A stretch of 64,000 nt of DNA from Rebecca billardiae RCC1528 (taxonomy: Eukaryota > Haptophyta). Where the stretch lies: positions 1,550,001 through 1,614,000 of the forward strand of contig OZ251240.1 of assembly GCA_965240325.2 (NCBI GenBank), given 5' to 3'. Numbering within the stretch: the stretch's first letter is position 1; every line of letters begins with the position of its first letter. The translations under genes and the position numbers were made by a program. Under the pieces are notes generated by a model, which was not told the DNA's origin, made no database searches, and was given only the letters and a program-made list of their open reading frames with translations. Shown here one piece after another: positions 62,776-64,000 of the stretch.

Positions 62776-64000
62776 TCACGCCCCGCCCTTCGCGCCGTAG
62801 TGGTACGTGCCGCTGCCCATCAGCTGCGGCGGGTAGCGCTCGCCCGCGACCGCGCCGAGCGGCACCGCCGCCTCGAGCTCGGCGCGCTCGGCGTCGCTCA
62901 GCTCGAGCTCGGCGGCGGCGAGGTTCTCCCTGAGGTGCGCGGCGCTGCGCGTGCCGGGGATGGGCACGGCGCCCTGCGCGTGCACCCACGCGCACGCCAG
63001 CTGCGCCGCCGTGCACCCCTTCCGCTCGGCGAGCGCGCGCACCGCGCCGACGAGCCGCAGGTTCTTCTCGAGGTTTTCCGGCGAGAAGCGCGGCTGCATC
63101 GCGCGCCGAAAGTCCTTCGCGTGCAGCTGCTCGGCGGAGGCGATGGCGCCGGCGAGGAGGCCGCGGCAGAGGGGCGCGTACGCCACCACGCCGATCCCGA
63201 GCTCGCGGCACACCGGCAGCAGGTCCGCCTCCACGTCGCGCGTGAAGAGCGACCACTCCGCCTGCACGCAGCTCACGGGGTGGATCGCGTGGCACGCGCG
63301 CACGTCGGCCGGCGCAATCTCGGAGAGGCCGAGGTAGCGGACGAGGCCGTCGCGCACGCACTCGGCGAGCGCGCGCCACGAGTCGGCGATGTCGGCGATC
63401 CCCGGGTCCCGCCGGTTGAGGTACACCAGGTCGATGTAGTCCGTGCCGAACCGGTCGAGCGAGCGGCGCACCGCCGCCTTGAGCGCGCGCGCCGAGCCGT
63501 CCATCCGCATGTGCCCGTCCACAATGTCGACGCCGAGCTTGGTGCCGATGACGAGGCGCGCGCGGCGGGAGGGGTCGCGGCCGAGGAAGCGGCCGAGGAG
63601 CATCTCGTTGTGCCCCAGCCCGTAGAAGCACGCCGTGTCGACGAACAGCGTGCCGCCGCCCAGCTCGAGCGCGTCGGCGAGCATCGCGAGCGCGGACGCC
63701 TCAAACTCGGCCGAATTCGCCTCGTCGGGCGCCGTGTACATGCCGCCCGAGAGCGACATGAGGCCGAGGCCCTGCCTGGGCACGCGCAGCCCGGCGCCGC
63801 CGAGCGGCACGGTGTTGTTCGGGTGCTCCGCGGGGGCCGCGCCCGCGAGCGACGCGCTCGCCACCGCGCTCGCCACCACGTCCGCCACGCCCTGCGTGCG
63901 CTCGTTGGCCGCGGCGCGCGCGAGCGCGCTCGCGAGCCGCGGCCGCGAGCCGGCCGCGCGCTCGTCGTCCTCGGCGCCGGCGGGGTGCGCGCCGGGCTTG
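62776..64000 (-). CDS. Aldo-keto reductase, 5' end beyond the window
   Basis: NADPH-dependent carbonyl reductase of the AKR superfamily, closest in motif to the AKR13/pyridoxal-reductase-like group. The frame is open from the right edge with no ATG, so the start lies outside; about 407 residues are visible. Seen in order: GLGLMSLSG, VDTACFYGLGHNE (catalytic Asp and Tyr), VIGTKLGVD (catalytic Lys), DYIDLVYLNRRDP, LGLSEIAP, QAEWSLF, YAPLCRGLLAG and VPIPGTRSAAHLRENL (cofactor phosphate site). The catalytic-tetrad His usually found after DLxYxxH is replaced by Asn here. The visible N-terminal extension (residues before HPNNT) is Ala/Arg-rich and might be a targeting sequence. Confidence 0.9.
   Translation of the reverse strand, partial: KPGAHPAGAEDDERAAGSRPRLASALARAAANERTQGVADVVASAVASASLAGAAPAEHPNNTVPLGGAGLRVPRQGLGLMSLSGGMYTAPDEANSAEFEASALAMLADALELGGGTLFVDTACFYGLGHNEMLLGRFLGRDPSRRARLVIGTKLGVDIVDGHMRMDGSARALKAAVRRSLDRFGTDYIDLVYLNRRDPGIADIADSWRALAECVRDGLVRYLGLSEIAPADVRACHAIHPVSCVQAEWSLFTRDVEADLLPVCRELGIGVVAYAPLCRGLLAGAIASAEQLHAKDFRRAMQPRFSPENLEKNLRLVGAVRALAERKGCTAAQLACAWVHAQGAVPIPGTRSAAHLRENLAAAELELSDAERAELEAAVPLGAVAGERYPPQLMGSGTYHYGAKGGA

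Overview
The window looks like nuclear DNA of a GC-rich, plastid-bearing unicellular alga. The best fit is a haptophyte or pelagophyte, but this is an inference from content because no rRNA or plastid marker is present. Supporting signs are strong GC bias at third codon positions, long intron-poor reading frames, short spliceosomal introns that nearly all start with GTGCG, proline-rich SPPP tracts, poly-Gly/Ala/Gln runs, N-termini that look like signal peptide plus transit peptide, and a GH81 beta-1,3-glucanase. Genes lie on both strands with no operons. Several are divergent pairs separated by about 200-300 bp.

Layout. 1-2.5 kb: no credible gene. 2.6-10.2 kb: a secreted sulfotransferase, a 1459-residue F-box/SNF2/RING ATPase, and a membrane-anchored protein with a duplicated Cys module. 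10.5-13.4 kb: a TIR element in gene-free DNA. 13.4-25 kb: Sel1/MYND protein, RluA-type pseudouridine synthase, truncated USP-like protein, zinc-ribbon methyltransferase, DUF2358-SOUL protein divergent from a glutaredoxin, small multidrug export-like plastid protein, and a second sulfotransferase-like protein. 25.4-37.9 kb: GH81 glucanase divergent from a C2HC zinc-finger coiled-coil protein, a secreted poly-Gln protein, and an SNM1/PSO2-type nuclease with two UBZ fingers. 39.9-46.0 kb: a six-exon gene whose exons join in frame into a 1825-residue fusion of a Patched/NPC1-like RND permease, an IQ motif and a processive GT2 (cellulose-synthase-like) glycosyltransferase. 46.3-55.6 kb: PPR protein, F-box/RCC1 protein followed by a duplicated PPR fragment, a small unknown gene, and a secreted RCC1-like glycoprotein with a Pro-rich tail. 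52-60.4 kb: nested repeats and non-autonomous DNA transposons, several present as inverted pairs. 62.8-64 kb: aldo-keto reductase running off the right edge.

The genes are mostly unrelated housekeeping and surface functions. One loose theme is glycan and cell-surface biology: two sulfotransferases, GH81, the permease-GT2 fusion, a methyltransferase of a class often linked to sugars, and secreted repeat proteins. The permease-GT2 fusion is the most unusual item. Exon models were derived by hand from frame and splice consensus. No similarity search was run, and family names come from recognised motifs.
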